From contig CAUYUJ010014256.1 in NCBI GenBank assembly GCA_963575745.1, positions 60,001 through 124,000 on the forward strand: DNA of 64,000 nucleotides, given 5' to 3'. Shown here in pieces: positions 19,262 to 26,632 of this stretch (positions are counted from its first letter, which is position 1; each line of letters begins with the position of its first letter). The translations under genes were made by a program, and so were the position numbers. Origin of the DNA: Prorocentrum cordatum (lineage: Eukaryota; Sar; Dinophyceae; Prorocentrales; Prorocentraceae). The notes below the pieces were generated by a model. The model saw only the letters and a list, made by a program, of their open reading frames with translations. It did not search any database and was not told the origin of the DNA.

Positions 19262-19632
19262 CTTATGTACACGGTTTCGTGCCCCTCCCACCCCTCCAGG
19301 ATGGCCCCTTCCAGAGGGAGGACGGTACCGGAACCACATATTATTTTCACGGTGGAACCAGATATTCTTGACACGAGTTCGTGCCCTTCCCACCCTTCTT
19401 GGAAGGCCCCGCCAGAGTGAGTACGGAATGCGAACCACGCATTCTTTACACGGTTTCGTGCCCCTCCTACCCCTCCAGAGTGGCCCCGCCAGAGCGAGCA
19501 CCGCATCCAGGGAGGCCCCGTCAGAGCGAAGACGGTATCCAAACCACACTTTTTTTACACGGTCTCGTGCCCCTCCCACCCTTCCAGGGAGGCCCCGCCA
19601 GAGCGAGGACAGTATTGGAACCACGCGCCTCC
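19262..19632 (+). repeat. tandem array, unit about 75-108 bp, four to five copies
   Basis: Each unit contains ACGGTTTCGTGCCCCTCCCA, CCTCCAG..GGCCCCGCCAGAG, a GACGGTAT word and GAACCAC with a T-rich end. Unit starts are near 19,270, 19,376, 19,451 and 19,559. No gene is recognised. Confidence 0.75.
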
Positions 19633-19635
19633 CAC

Positions 19636-19895
19636 CGCCCCGGGCGCTGCCCAAAGAGGCTCAGACCGCGCCCACACAGGCCCCGCCACGCTGCCCACTG
19701 AAGCCCCAGACGGTGCCCAAAGAGGCCCCGATCGCGCCCACACAGGCCCCGCCACACTACGCTGCCCACTGAGAGCCCCACACGCTGCCCGCAGAGGTCC
19801 CAGGCGCGCCCACAGAGGCATCGTCGCGCTGCCCACTGAGACCCCACGTGCATCCTGCAGCGGCGCTGACCGCGCCCACACGAAGTCCCCGCCAC
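19636..19895 (+). repeat. tandem array, unit about 70 bp, four copies
   Basis: Units carry GCGCCCACACAGGCCCCGCC, ACGCTGCCCACTGA and GTGCCCAAAGAGGCC. On the minus strand they read as Trp/Ala/Gly-rich repeats, without evidence of selection. Confidence 0.7.
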
Positions 19896-19939
19896 GCCAC
19901 GTTGGCGCCCCCCCTCATCCCGCCAACCCAGTCACACAA

Positions 19940-20011
19940 TTACGCGGGGCATTCCTTTAGAATGATTCAACTCTTTTCTAAGATCCGCCTACAGGAGGAC
20001 ATGCCCGACCG
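19940..20011 (+). mobile_element. MITE family A, copy 4 (short)
   Basis: Right arm AGATCCGCCTACAGGAGGAC then ATGCCCGACC is typical. The left arm (TTACGCGGGGCATTCC, TTTAGAATGATT) is diverged. The interior is reduced to about 15 bp. No target duplication is visible. Confidence 0.55.
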
Positions 20012-20206
20012 AACGCCTCGTCCTGGCTTCGTCTTGTGGGGGCGGGCCCCGGCGCGGCGCGCGCGCGCAGAAGCGCCGCTACGGGCCGCAGCGGCTCGAG
20101 GCCTTCCTGCGCCGCCCGGACGAGCGTCTGGTGGAGGAGGCGGGCGCCGCGCCGGCTCGCATGCCCGTGCCAGGCGCTCGGCATTCGCCACGACCGAAAT
20201 GGGTAC
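20012..20206 (+). other. GC-rich coding-like fragment, unrecognised
   Basis: One plus-strand frame reads without stops as an Arg/Ala/Glu-rich peptide (RYGPQRLEAFLRRPDERLVE, then EAGAAPARMPV). This resembles coding sequence in composition but matches nothing I know. It could be an exon fragment captured between elements A4 and C1. Confidence 0.3.
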
Positions 20207-20439
20207 TTAAGCAGTGGCGAAGCGTCCTGGCGTGCCTATAGGCCTACCAGACAGTGCTCCAAGAATCTTCTGTGGTTTCCACGAAACGTTCTCAGAACAT
20301 TTCTGGCTGAGACTGTTTTGTTTGAACTCACCAGGTTTGTCTCCTAAGAACTTGTTTTTGTTATTCGAACAGTTTGGGGTTCTAAGGGGATATCGTGGTA
20401 GAGGTTGTAGGAATGCCAGGACGGTCGTTGCTTGATCAA
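20207..20439 (+). mobile_element. MITE family C, copy 1 (233 bp)
   Basis: Left end TTAAGCAGTGGCGAAGCGTC then CTGGCGTGCCTATAGGCC. The right end is the inverted version, GTAGGAATGCCAGGACGGTC to TTGATCAA. The five bases GGTAC stand directly before (20,202-20,206) and after (20,440-20,444). Two other copies of almost the same length lie at 56,429 and 57,947. No coding content. Confidence 0.7.
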
Positions 20440-20450
20440 GGTACGGAAAA

Positions 20451-20631
20451 TACAGTAGGGGCCCATGTCAAGAAACACCCTGCTTGCCTCCAGGGTGTCC
20501 TGGGCTTCCTGGGTCTCGATTGCCTTGCTCTGGACAGCGTGACGGGCCCACACCAAACATCAATGGGCGTCCTGGGGTCTCAGGGTTGGGTTTCTTGTGG
20601 AAGGTTTCTTGTGCACCTGGCCTCCACTGTA
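20451..20631 (+). mobile_element. MITE family D, copy 1
   Basis: Left end TACAGTAGGGGCCCATGTCA then AGAAACACC. The right end is ...GGCCTCCACTGTA, an inverted near-copy of the left. The body (CTTGCCTCCAGGGTGTCCTG, CACCAAACATCAATGGGCGT, CTGGGGTCTCAGGGTTGGG) matches 22,492-22,668. Confidence 0.6.
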
Positions 20632-20734
20632 TAGGTGCGAAGACCAACCGCGATTTTTGCAAATTTTGAAGAGAATTCGCGGTCCGCCTCGCCGCGGACG
20701 TGGTCCGTTCAAGGCAGAAGGCCGCCTGCCCAAC

Positions 20735-20800
20735 AGCGGCCGCTGTTGGTGTTGGACAACATGTTTTGTAGGGCATTGTGCCAATTTTTTCCCGTCCCCA
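20735..20800 (+). repeat. dispersed repeat J, copy 1 (empty site for MITE A3)
   Basis: GCGGCCGCTGTTGGTG, GGGCATTGTGCCAATTTTTT, then CCCGTCCCCATT. The same order occurs at 52,340-52,407, where MITE A3 interrupts it after CGTACCC. This copy has no insertion and so shows the pre-insertion state. Confidence 0.65.
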
Positions 20801-20840
20801 TTTCGGTCGTTCGAATACATTCGGAGGACGCGCAACCTTC

Positions 20841-20920
20841 GAAGAAGAAAAAACGCCATAAACATGAATCTGCGCGGAGCGCGTCCAGGGAGGCAAAAGT
20901 TGTTGTTTATGGCGTTTGTT
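20841..20920. repeat. foldback element M, copy 4
   Basis: AAACGCCATAAACA (20,851-20,864) is exactly inverted at 20,904-20,917. A GAAGAAG word precedes the left arm and a GCGCGGAGCGCG word lies inside, as in the 4.25-kb copy. No coding content. Confidence 0.6.
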
Positions 20921-20930
20921 CTCATTCTAA

Positions 20931-21190
20931 GCCCCCGCTGCTGCAAGCGGGGCGTTAGTAAACGCGGCGGTAGCGAAGGGGCCTCGTCCAGCGATGACGG
21001 GGGTGACAGGGCATTTACCTCGCAATGGTGCGTGGTAGTGATCGGGACGGCAGAAACGTCGATACATCATCATAGTTCAGGGCGGGGGGTTTTACCTCGC
21101 ACTTGTGCTCGGCAAGTCAACGTCTTGGAAACACCCGTGAAAACGCATCGTTAGCTACCGGCCCGTTTACTAACGCCCGCTCGCAGGGGC
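20931..21190. mobile_element. inverted-repeat element Q, about 260 bp
   Basis: The left arm reads AAGCGGGGCGTTAGTAAACG then CGGCGGTAGC. The right arm in reverse complement reads GAGCGGGCGTTAGTAAACGG then GCCGGTAGC. Two direct TTTACCTCGCA words lie inside. No coding content and no clear target duplication. Confidence 0.6.
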
Positions 21191-21345
21191 GAAGCCGCGA
21201 GGGCTGCAGAAAAGGGGCCCTCTCGGGCTTAGGAGGGAGCTTTGGGGGGGACCGAGGAGGACACCGTCCTTCATCTCCCCCGCCCCGTGTATCGCCACCC
21301 CCTCCTCCCCCCCCTCAATTCGCGCACAATGCATGCCTGGGGCCC

Positions 21346-21690
21346 CCCAGGTAGGGTCGGAGGATCTCGCCGCACCGCCGATGCATCCCAGACCCCCTCG
21401 CGCTGCGAACAAAATCACGGCGGGCGGTTTTCCCTTTTTGTTCGGCCTCCTGGGGCCCTTGCCGGGCCGCGGGACCGTGATCAAAACGATTCAGGACGAC
21501 AAGCTGGTCCCGGGGAAGGCGTCGAGACCTCTTCGGTTCGACGTTGAAGAAAAATCATGTCGTCGGGGGTCTGGATCTGCGGTGCAGCTTGACGTGGACG
21601 CTGAGTTTCTCTACGCCAGCGAGGCCGCTGCATCGGCGATTCGGCGCGATGCTCCGACCCCAATTGCTCCGACCCCATCGGGGAGTTTTC
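21346..21690. mobile_element. K-family element, copy 6, interrupted by element B1
   Basis: The left part (GGTAGGGTCGGAGGATCTCG, CCGATGCATC) ends at 21,387. The K sequence resumes at 21,575 with CTGCGGTGCAGCTTGACGTG and ends in CATCGGCGATTCGGCGCGAT, then GCTCCGACCCCA. The 187 bp between are element B1. Confidence 0.65.
21388..21574. mobile_element. MITE family B, copy 1, nested in K6
   Basis: The ends are a perfect 10-bp inverted repeat, CCAGACCCCC and GGGGGTCTGG. ATC flanks both sides (21,385-21,387 and 21,575-21,577), a possible 3-bp target duplication. The body has GCTGCGAACAAAATCACGGC, a GGCCTCCTGGGGCCC palindrome-like core and GTTCGACGTTGAAGAAAAAT. No coding content. A relative lies at 49,501-49,683. 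Confidence 0.75.
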
Positions 21691-22109
21691 CCGACAGGCT
21701 CTCGAGAACATGTCGACCGAGGCCAGCGATCGTTCGAAGAAGAACAGCCAGCATCAGCACCAACGTGGAGAGGTCCGTGCGGATCTCTGGTGTCCGCGCC
21801 AGGGAGGGCCGACTGCACGTCAGAGAGACCTTTCGCCAGAACGGCCCCCGGCGCGTGCCCACCGGGGTCCCCCGGTGACCGAACGCGACGCGATAGTAGC
21901 GTCTCCCGCGCTGGCGTATGGGCCCCCCGCGGCCCCCCCCAAAGCCGCGCACCAAAGGACGCTCTTACCCAGGGCGCCCAACGAAGGCCCGGAAAGCCGC
22001 GCAGGCCCTCGGACGATTGTGTGTGCTGTGCCTCGTCCCGGCTCGTCCCGTTCTTTACGGTCGGACCGGGATATAAGAGCGAGGTCGGTACGGGAAGGGT
22101 GCCAGTGGA
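21691..22109. other. intergenic, no gene seen
   Basis: GC-rich sequence. A stretch around 21,760-21,815 (GTGCGGATCTCTGGTGTCCG, CGCCAGGGAGGG) weakly recalls the M foldbacks. No recognisable protein. Confidence 0.4.
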
Positions 22110-22275
22110 GATGGAGGATGAGGAGGAGGAGAAAGGCGGAGGAGGAGGAGAAAGTAGGAGGAGGAGGAGGAGGAGGAGAGGAAGAAGCAGGAGGAGGAGG
22201 ATGGAGGAGGAGGAGGAGGAGGAGGAGGAGGAGGAGGAGGATTGAGGAGGAGGAGGAGGAGGATGAGGAGGGTGG
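22110..22275. repeat. (GAG)n purine tract
   Basis: GAG/GGA repeats on the plus strand with AAA and ATT interruptions. The sequence to 22,491 is GC-rich with no gene seen. Confidence 0.9.
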
Positions 22276-22491
22276 AGGTGGACGTCGTCCGACTGTACGC
22301 CCGCGACCCCCTCGGGTGCGCCGCCACCCAGGGCGGAGTCCGCCTTCTGCCGTGCTGGTCCGTCTTCTGCGCCGCGCCGCCCTGCCTCGTCTTGCGCGGC
22401 GCGCGGCCACTAAGGCGGCCGTTTCGCGCAGATCGCCCCGCCGCCTCTCCTGCCCAGGGGGCGGCCGGGGTTTCGGGCGCCCTGCCGCCTG

Positions 22492-22668
22492 CAGTGGAGG
22501 CATATGCCAAGAAACACGCCCTGCTTGCCTCCAGGGTTCCCTGGGTTTCCTGGGCTTCGATCTGCTTGCTGTGGGAGGCGTGGCTTTCCCACGCCAGACA
22601 CCAATGGACACCCTGGGGTCTCAGGGTCTGGTTCCTTGTGGAAGGTCTCTCGTGGTCGGGCCCCTACG
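22492..22668 (+). mobile_element. MITE family D, copy 2
   Basis: Left CAGTGGAGGCATATGCCAAG then AAACACGCCCTGCTTGCCTC; right ...CGTGGTCGGGCCCCTAC. The body shares CACCAATGGACACCCTGGGG and TCTCAGGGTCTGG with copy 1. Confidence 0.6.
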
Positions 22669-23634
22669 GTATGGGCGGCGCGGCGCTGGGCGCTATAACT
22701 ATACAGTCAGCGCGCCTGGTAAGGACACGCGCCCGCGTCCAGGGTGCCCACGAAACGGCGGCGGCGCGAGGGGGGCTGCCTTCTCAGAGGGGAGGAGGGC
22801 CGTCCTGCGGGGCAGGGGGCCTTTCCCGGTCCCGGGAGGCCCCCCCGCGGAGGCTCCGAGGGCGGCCTCTCATGGGGAGGCCGTCCTGCTTTCTTTCGGG
22901 AGCGCCGCCGTGTTCTCGGAGGCCCTCGCCCCTCTCGCGCCGTGCGGCCCACGCGCGCCTTCACACCCTTATGTGTGCTTGCCTCTGCGGCTCGTCCTTT
23001 GCCGTTCTCACGGGTCGCCCGCCGCCCCGAGAGTAATCGTTTTGGCCTCCAGAGGTCTGGCGTCCTTACCACCCGTCCTTGGTACAAGTTTTGACGGTAG
23101 GCCTGCCAGCCGGGTCAGAGGCGGGAACTGGTACAGGGGCAACGATAGGGCGGGGGGGGGCTCAGGGGGGATGCATCGACCCCCAATCGCCTATTGATTG
23201 GCGATAGGGGTCTGATAGCCCCACCCCGCCAATAAGGTACGGATTCGCTATCTGGGGCCTATCGCCGATCTATCGGCTGTGTATGGTCGATTCCAGGTCG
23301 ATATTCCCCACTTTGCCAGCCCCCTCCTATCGTTGCCACTCGTTCAAGGTTCCCTGAGGTTTCGCGTGCCTCGCGGGTCGTCCTGTTCTTGTGGAGTCGG
23401 CTGGGTGTCTGATGTTGCCCAACACTGGTTCCGGTCAGTAGGAAAGGGGGGGGGCAGGGTGGAGGTTCAGGGTTCGAGAAGGTTTTTGTTGCCTTTTTCT
23501 GTCTCTTTTTGGGTCCCAGGATCATCAAAAACGGATCTTGGGTGGAAAGTTGCACCAGAGGGGATTCGGGCGCGATCCGGGAGCGGCTGCACATCGGCTG
23601 TCTCTTAGTTCACAGCATGCGCCGTTTGAGAACG
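22669..23634. other. intergenic, one small hairpin, no gene seen
   Basis: GC-rich to 23,140, then a run of nine G at about 23,152. At 23,170-23,208 CCCCCAATCGCCTATTGATT then GGCGATAGGGG forms a hairpin, and related GGCGATAGGGG/GCCTATCGCC words continue to 23,270. Nothing recognisable as a gene. Confidence 0.5.
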
Positions 23635-24800
23635 GGGAGGGGGAGGAGGAGCGGGGGGAGGAGGAGGAGGAGCAGGGGGGGAGGAAGAGACGCAGCATCA
23701 ATCACGAATCTGCGCAAAGTTGCTGGCTCACACACGCAATGCATAATAGCCTCTCCCGATGAAAAATGCGGAGCGACAACTTTGTACAAACACTTCGCCC
23801 ATTCCTGTCTGGGCCAGCCTCGCCCTTGGACGCATGCGTATGGGGCTGGCCGCGCTCTTCCTTGTTGGAAGGTGAGTCGAAGCAGACAATCCGAATATGT
23901 CGCCCTACACATTCTACCATACCACACCAGTTGATGCTTCAGAAGTTGCGTTGTGTAGGCATGTTTACCTGCTTGCAATAGCACTTGTTCGTTGAAGACT
24001 CTTGAAATGCATGCGTGGGGAATGTGCGAGATTCGACGTAGGCATCTCGCTTGGAACCCGTCGAGTCGTCTGCGTTCAGCTTTGTCGAGCCATGCCAAGT
24101 TCAGCGAGTACATGACCTTACTTGTCACCAGCGCTTGAGATACCTGAAGCTTTCTTGTAGTACTGATTGCGGCGTGTTTCCAGGCGCGGCTGCGCCTGCA
24201 GAACTCACCCCATGCAGCTCCGAATCTCTTTCCCGATTCTCCGCGCAGCTGGCCGGAATTTGATAGAGTAGCGCCGAGGTAGACCACCGACTCTTTAGCT
24301 GGGATTTGCACGCCAGAGGGCGTCAAGAGAGACAAGTCGCAAGGAATTGGCATGAGTTGAAACGCATCCCCATGCAATTTCATGCCAAGTCGTGTACCTG
24401 CTTTAGAAATTGCTCCCATGAGATTCCCCTGTGACCCACAAGCAAGGTGCCATCCGCGTACATCAATCTATCCAAGGCTCCGTCTTCCAGAGCTCGTCGT
24501 ACTTCGGCGTCTCCGTGGTGTGTGGCTTTTCGAATTACCATCGTCATTGTCATAATACATAGAACGCCGAAAGCGGGCAACCTTGTGATATCCCAGATAA
24601 GTGTTGTCGTTCCGATGACCCGTGTCGACCAGCCGCCATTCTGAATGTTTTGCCCTCGCAGATGTGACAAGTTAGTGTAAGGACGCGCCGAGGAACCCCA
24701 AACTTGTGCAAAGCTTCCGGCAGCGCCTCGACGTTCAAAGCGTCGAACGTTTGCTGCCAATCCGAAGCGACAAATGCAGTACCCCCGTGCTTGTCAGTGT
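23635..24800 (-). pseudogene. LINE3: truncated, frameshifted reverse transcriptase remnant
   Basis: Minus strand. Motif A is ASDWQQTFDAL (24,780-24,735), motif B GISQGCPLSAF (about 24,595-24,563) and motif C MYADG (about 24,463-24,449); the second Asp of YADD is Gly here. The C-terminal part in another frame has VVYLGATLSNSG, a run of basic and aromatic residues, GFQARCLRRISHIPHA, and QLLKHQLVWYGRM, typical of the region downstream of RT in L2/I-like non-LTR elements. At least two frame changes separate these motifs. The 5' part with endonuclease is missing. The 3' end runs into a TCC-rich tract on its own strand (23,690-23,635). Same family as LINE2. Confidence 0.75.
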
Positions 24801-25140
24801 AAGCTCAGACAATCTACCCCGATCGGAAATCTGATAGTACATGCTCGGTGGTAGGCGCTTCATGGCCATGCCTGGGTGACGATCTGCTAGACGACGTGCG
24901 TGCCGCATGTCCGGTCCGGGCGTTCGCCCCCCGAGGGGGACGCACGGTACTGACATGTCATGAGGCGCCCCACCGATCGTTCCTTCGAGGGCCTCCCGGG
25001 AGCCGCCTCCTTCCTCCTGCCTCCTCATGGGCGGGGGCGGGCGCCCCGCCAGGTGGAGGACGTGGTCGGCGGCCTCACGCCGTTCCTGCCCCGGCTCCTG
25101 GGCTGGGCGGCGGGACCCCGCGGGCGCCACGAGCAGGAGC
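24801..25140. other. intergenic, no gene seen
   Basis: GC-rich. A plus-strand frame reads Pro/Arg/Gly-rich peptides without recognisable similarity. Confidence 0.4.
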
Positions 25141-25330
25141 TCACGCGCTCTCGGGGGGGGAGGGGGAGAAAGGGGGGGGGGGTCGGAGGAGGAGACCGTT
25201 GCGGCCCGACGATACGAGCAAGGTCTGAAGAAAGCAGGGGGGGGAGAAAGGGGGGCGGAGGGGTTCGGAGGAGGAGACCGTTGCGGCCCGACGATGCGAG
25301 CAAGGTCGAAAGAAAGCAGACGCGGAGACA
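25141..25330 (+). repeat. tandem duplication of about 85 bp with G runs
   Basis: GAGACCGTTGCGGCCCGACG, ATxCGAGCAAGGTC and GAAGAAAGCAG occur twice, at about 25,190-25,237 and 25,276-25,318. Each is preceded by a GAGAAAGGGGGG purine run. Confidence 0.8.
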
Positions 25331-25429
25331 GCAGCAGGAGCGGGACCGAGACTGGGGCTGGGAGCACGAGCGCACCTCTCGAGCGGAGAAACGAGGGCGT
25401 GGAGGCGGTGCAGCAGCACTCTGGAGGCG

Positions 25430-25575
25430 GAGCCCTCCTCCTCCCCCTCCTCCTCCTCCTCCTCCTCCTCCTCCTCCTCCCTCCTCCTCCTCCTCCTCCT
25501 CCTCCTCCTCCTCCCCTCCCTCCCTCCTCCCTCCCTCCCTCCCTCCCTCCCTCCTCCCTCCCTCCCTCGAGCGGC
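25430..25575. repeat. (TCC)n/(CCCT)n pyrimidine tract
   Basis: TCC repeats passing into TCCC/CCTCC words on the plus strand. Open frames in it are repeat translations. Confidence 0.9.
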
Positions 25576-26214
25576 GTGGACGGCGCAGGGTGTCGTCCGC
25601 CTGGCACTCCTTTGCATCACTCCTTCTGCCTCCTTGCCCTCACGTGCTGCCCTCTTCCTCCCTGCTCGTCCTCCGCCTCCCGCATCATCAAGATCATCAC
25701 CACCAGCATCATTACCTTCATCACCGCTCATTTCTGGCCAGCGTATTTGCAAGGTTGTTCTATAGCACGCCTTGTGTGACAGAACATCTCAGTTGTTTCG
25801 TTGTGCCGTGCCACCCTGTCTGTGCTGGCGTGGAACGCCACCCACACTTTGTGGATAAGGTGATGTGTGCTTGTCTTGCAGTTGGACAAACATACCGCGT
25901 AGGCATTTGCGACAGAATTTTGACTGGCGCACGATCTCTGACAAGCTCTGATATACATATATATATATACACCAAAGAGAGGCGAAGTAGGAGACAGCTG
26001 CGACTGCATAGGAGATTCACTACGACAGCGCAAACGATCACTGATACTATAGACTTACGCTACATCCGCCGACCCCTTAAATCAACTATTGCGGCTCCAG
26101 GACTGCATTTCACGAGACCTGTCCGAATCATGACAAGGCGCTCGACATCGTTCCTGTTGCTTCGTTGCTGTTATCGTACCTCTTTGTGCACTTTTGTGGC
26201 CTTTTAGTCGCATC
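25576..26214. other. intergenic, no gene seen
   Basis: Mixed composition, more AT-rich than average from 25,720, with a short TA run at 25,950-25,968. I recognise nothing. Confidence 0.5.
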
Positions 26215-26370
26215 TTGGCTTGTCTGCAGGCCATCTCCGGCCGCCTCGAGGGATCTTGGGCCAAGTTTGGGGGCCTTTTGGAAGCTTCATGGGGGCTTCT
26301 TGGAGGCCTTTGAGGTTCTCTTGGGGGTCCCTCAGGGCCTCTTGGGGTGTTCTTGGGGCAGGCTGGGGGC
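26215..26370 (+). repeat. degenerate CTTGGGGGCC-type satellite, left of copia
   Basis: Repeated words such as CTTGGGGGTCC, TTTGGGGGCC and ATGGGGGCTTCTTGGAGGCC. On the minus strand they read as Pro/Arg repeats (PPREPQRPPRSP). The same type of sequence continues right of the copia element at 36,098, so the element inserted inside this satellite. GGGGC at 26,366-26,370 is the left copy of the target duplication. Confidence 0.65.
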
Positions 26371-26553
26371 TGTGAAGAGTGCGCTCCCCTGCCCCTCTGC
26401 CGCCCGTGCCACCATGTGTGTATGTCGTACACGCTTGTCTTGTTTTGTGGCATGCACGCTGCCCGCCGCTGTTTTGGCCCTAGTCCTAGGGCCCTGGGAC
26501 GCACCCGCAGTTGGACTGCCGCGCGGTCTTTGCTGAAAACAACTGCACTGACA
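26371..26553 (+). repeat. left LTR of copia element
   Basis: 183 bp, starts TGTGAAGAGTG and ends CACTGACA, i.e. TG...CA. It contains a palindrome GGCCCTAG-TC-CTAGGGCC at 26,476-26,493. No TATA box is evident. It differs from the right LTR only at the twelfth base (G here, A there). Confidence 0.97.
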
Positions 26554-26554
26554 T

Positions 26555-26566
26555 TGGTAGCGGAGC
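26555..26566 (+). promoter_or_regulatory. primer binding site, initiator-Met tRNA-like
   Basis: TGGTAGCGGAGC begins one base after the left LTR. Retroelement primer sites beginning TGGTA...GAGC pair with the 3' end of initiator methionine tRNA, the usual copia primer. The exact tRNA of this organism is not known to me. Confidence 0.75.
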
Positions 26567-26632
26567 TAGTAAGCTCCAGCGGACGCACTGCGTGCTCTGC
26601 TTCGGTGGTTGTGACCACCCGCGTGGGCCGCC

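Noticed and set aside
16010-19371. Very long Thr/Leu/Tyr/Val repeat proteins on both strands
   Set aside because: An ACT/AGT array has no stops in most frames, so frame length carries no information.
19262-19895. Repeat protein encoded by the two tandem arrays
   Set aside because: Unit lengths vary and are not consistent multiples of three, so no frame is maintained.
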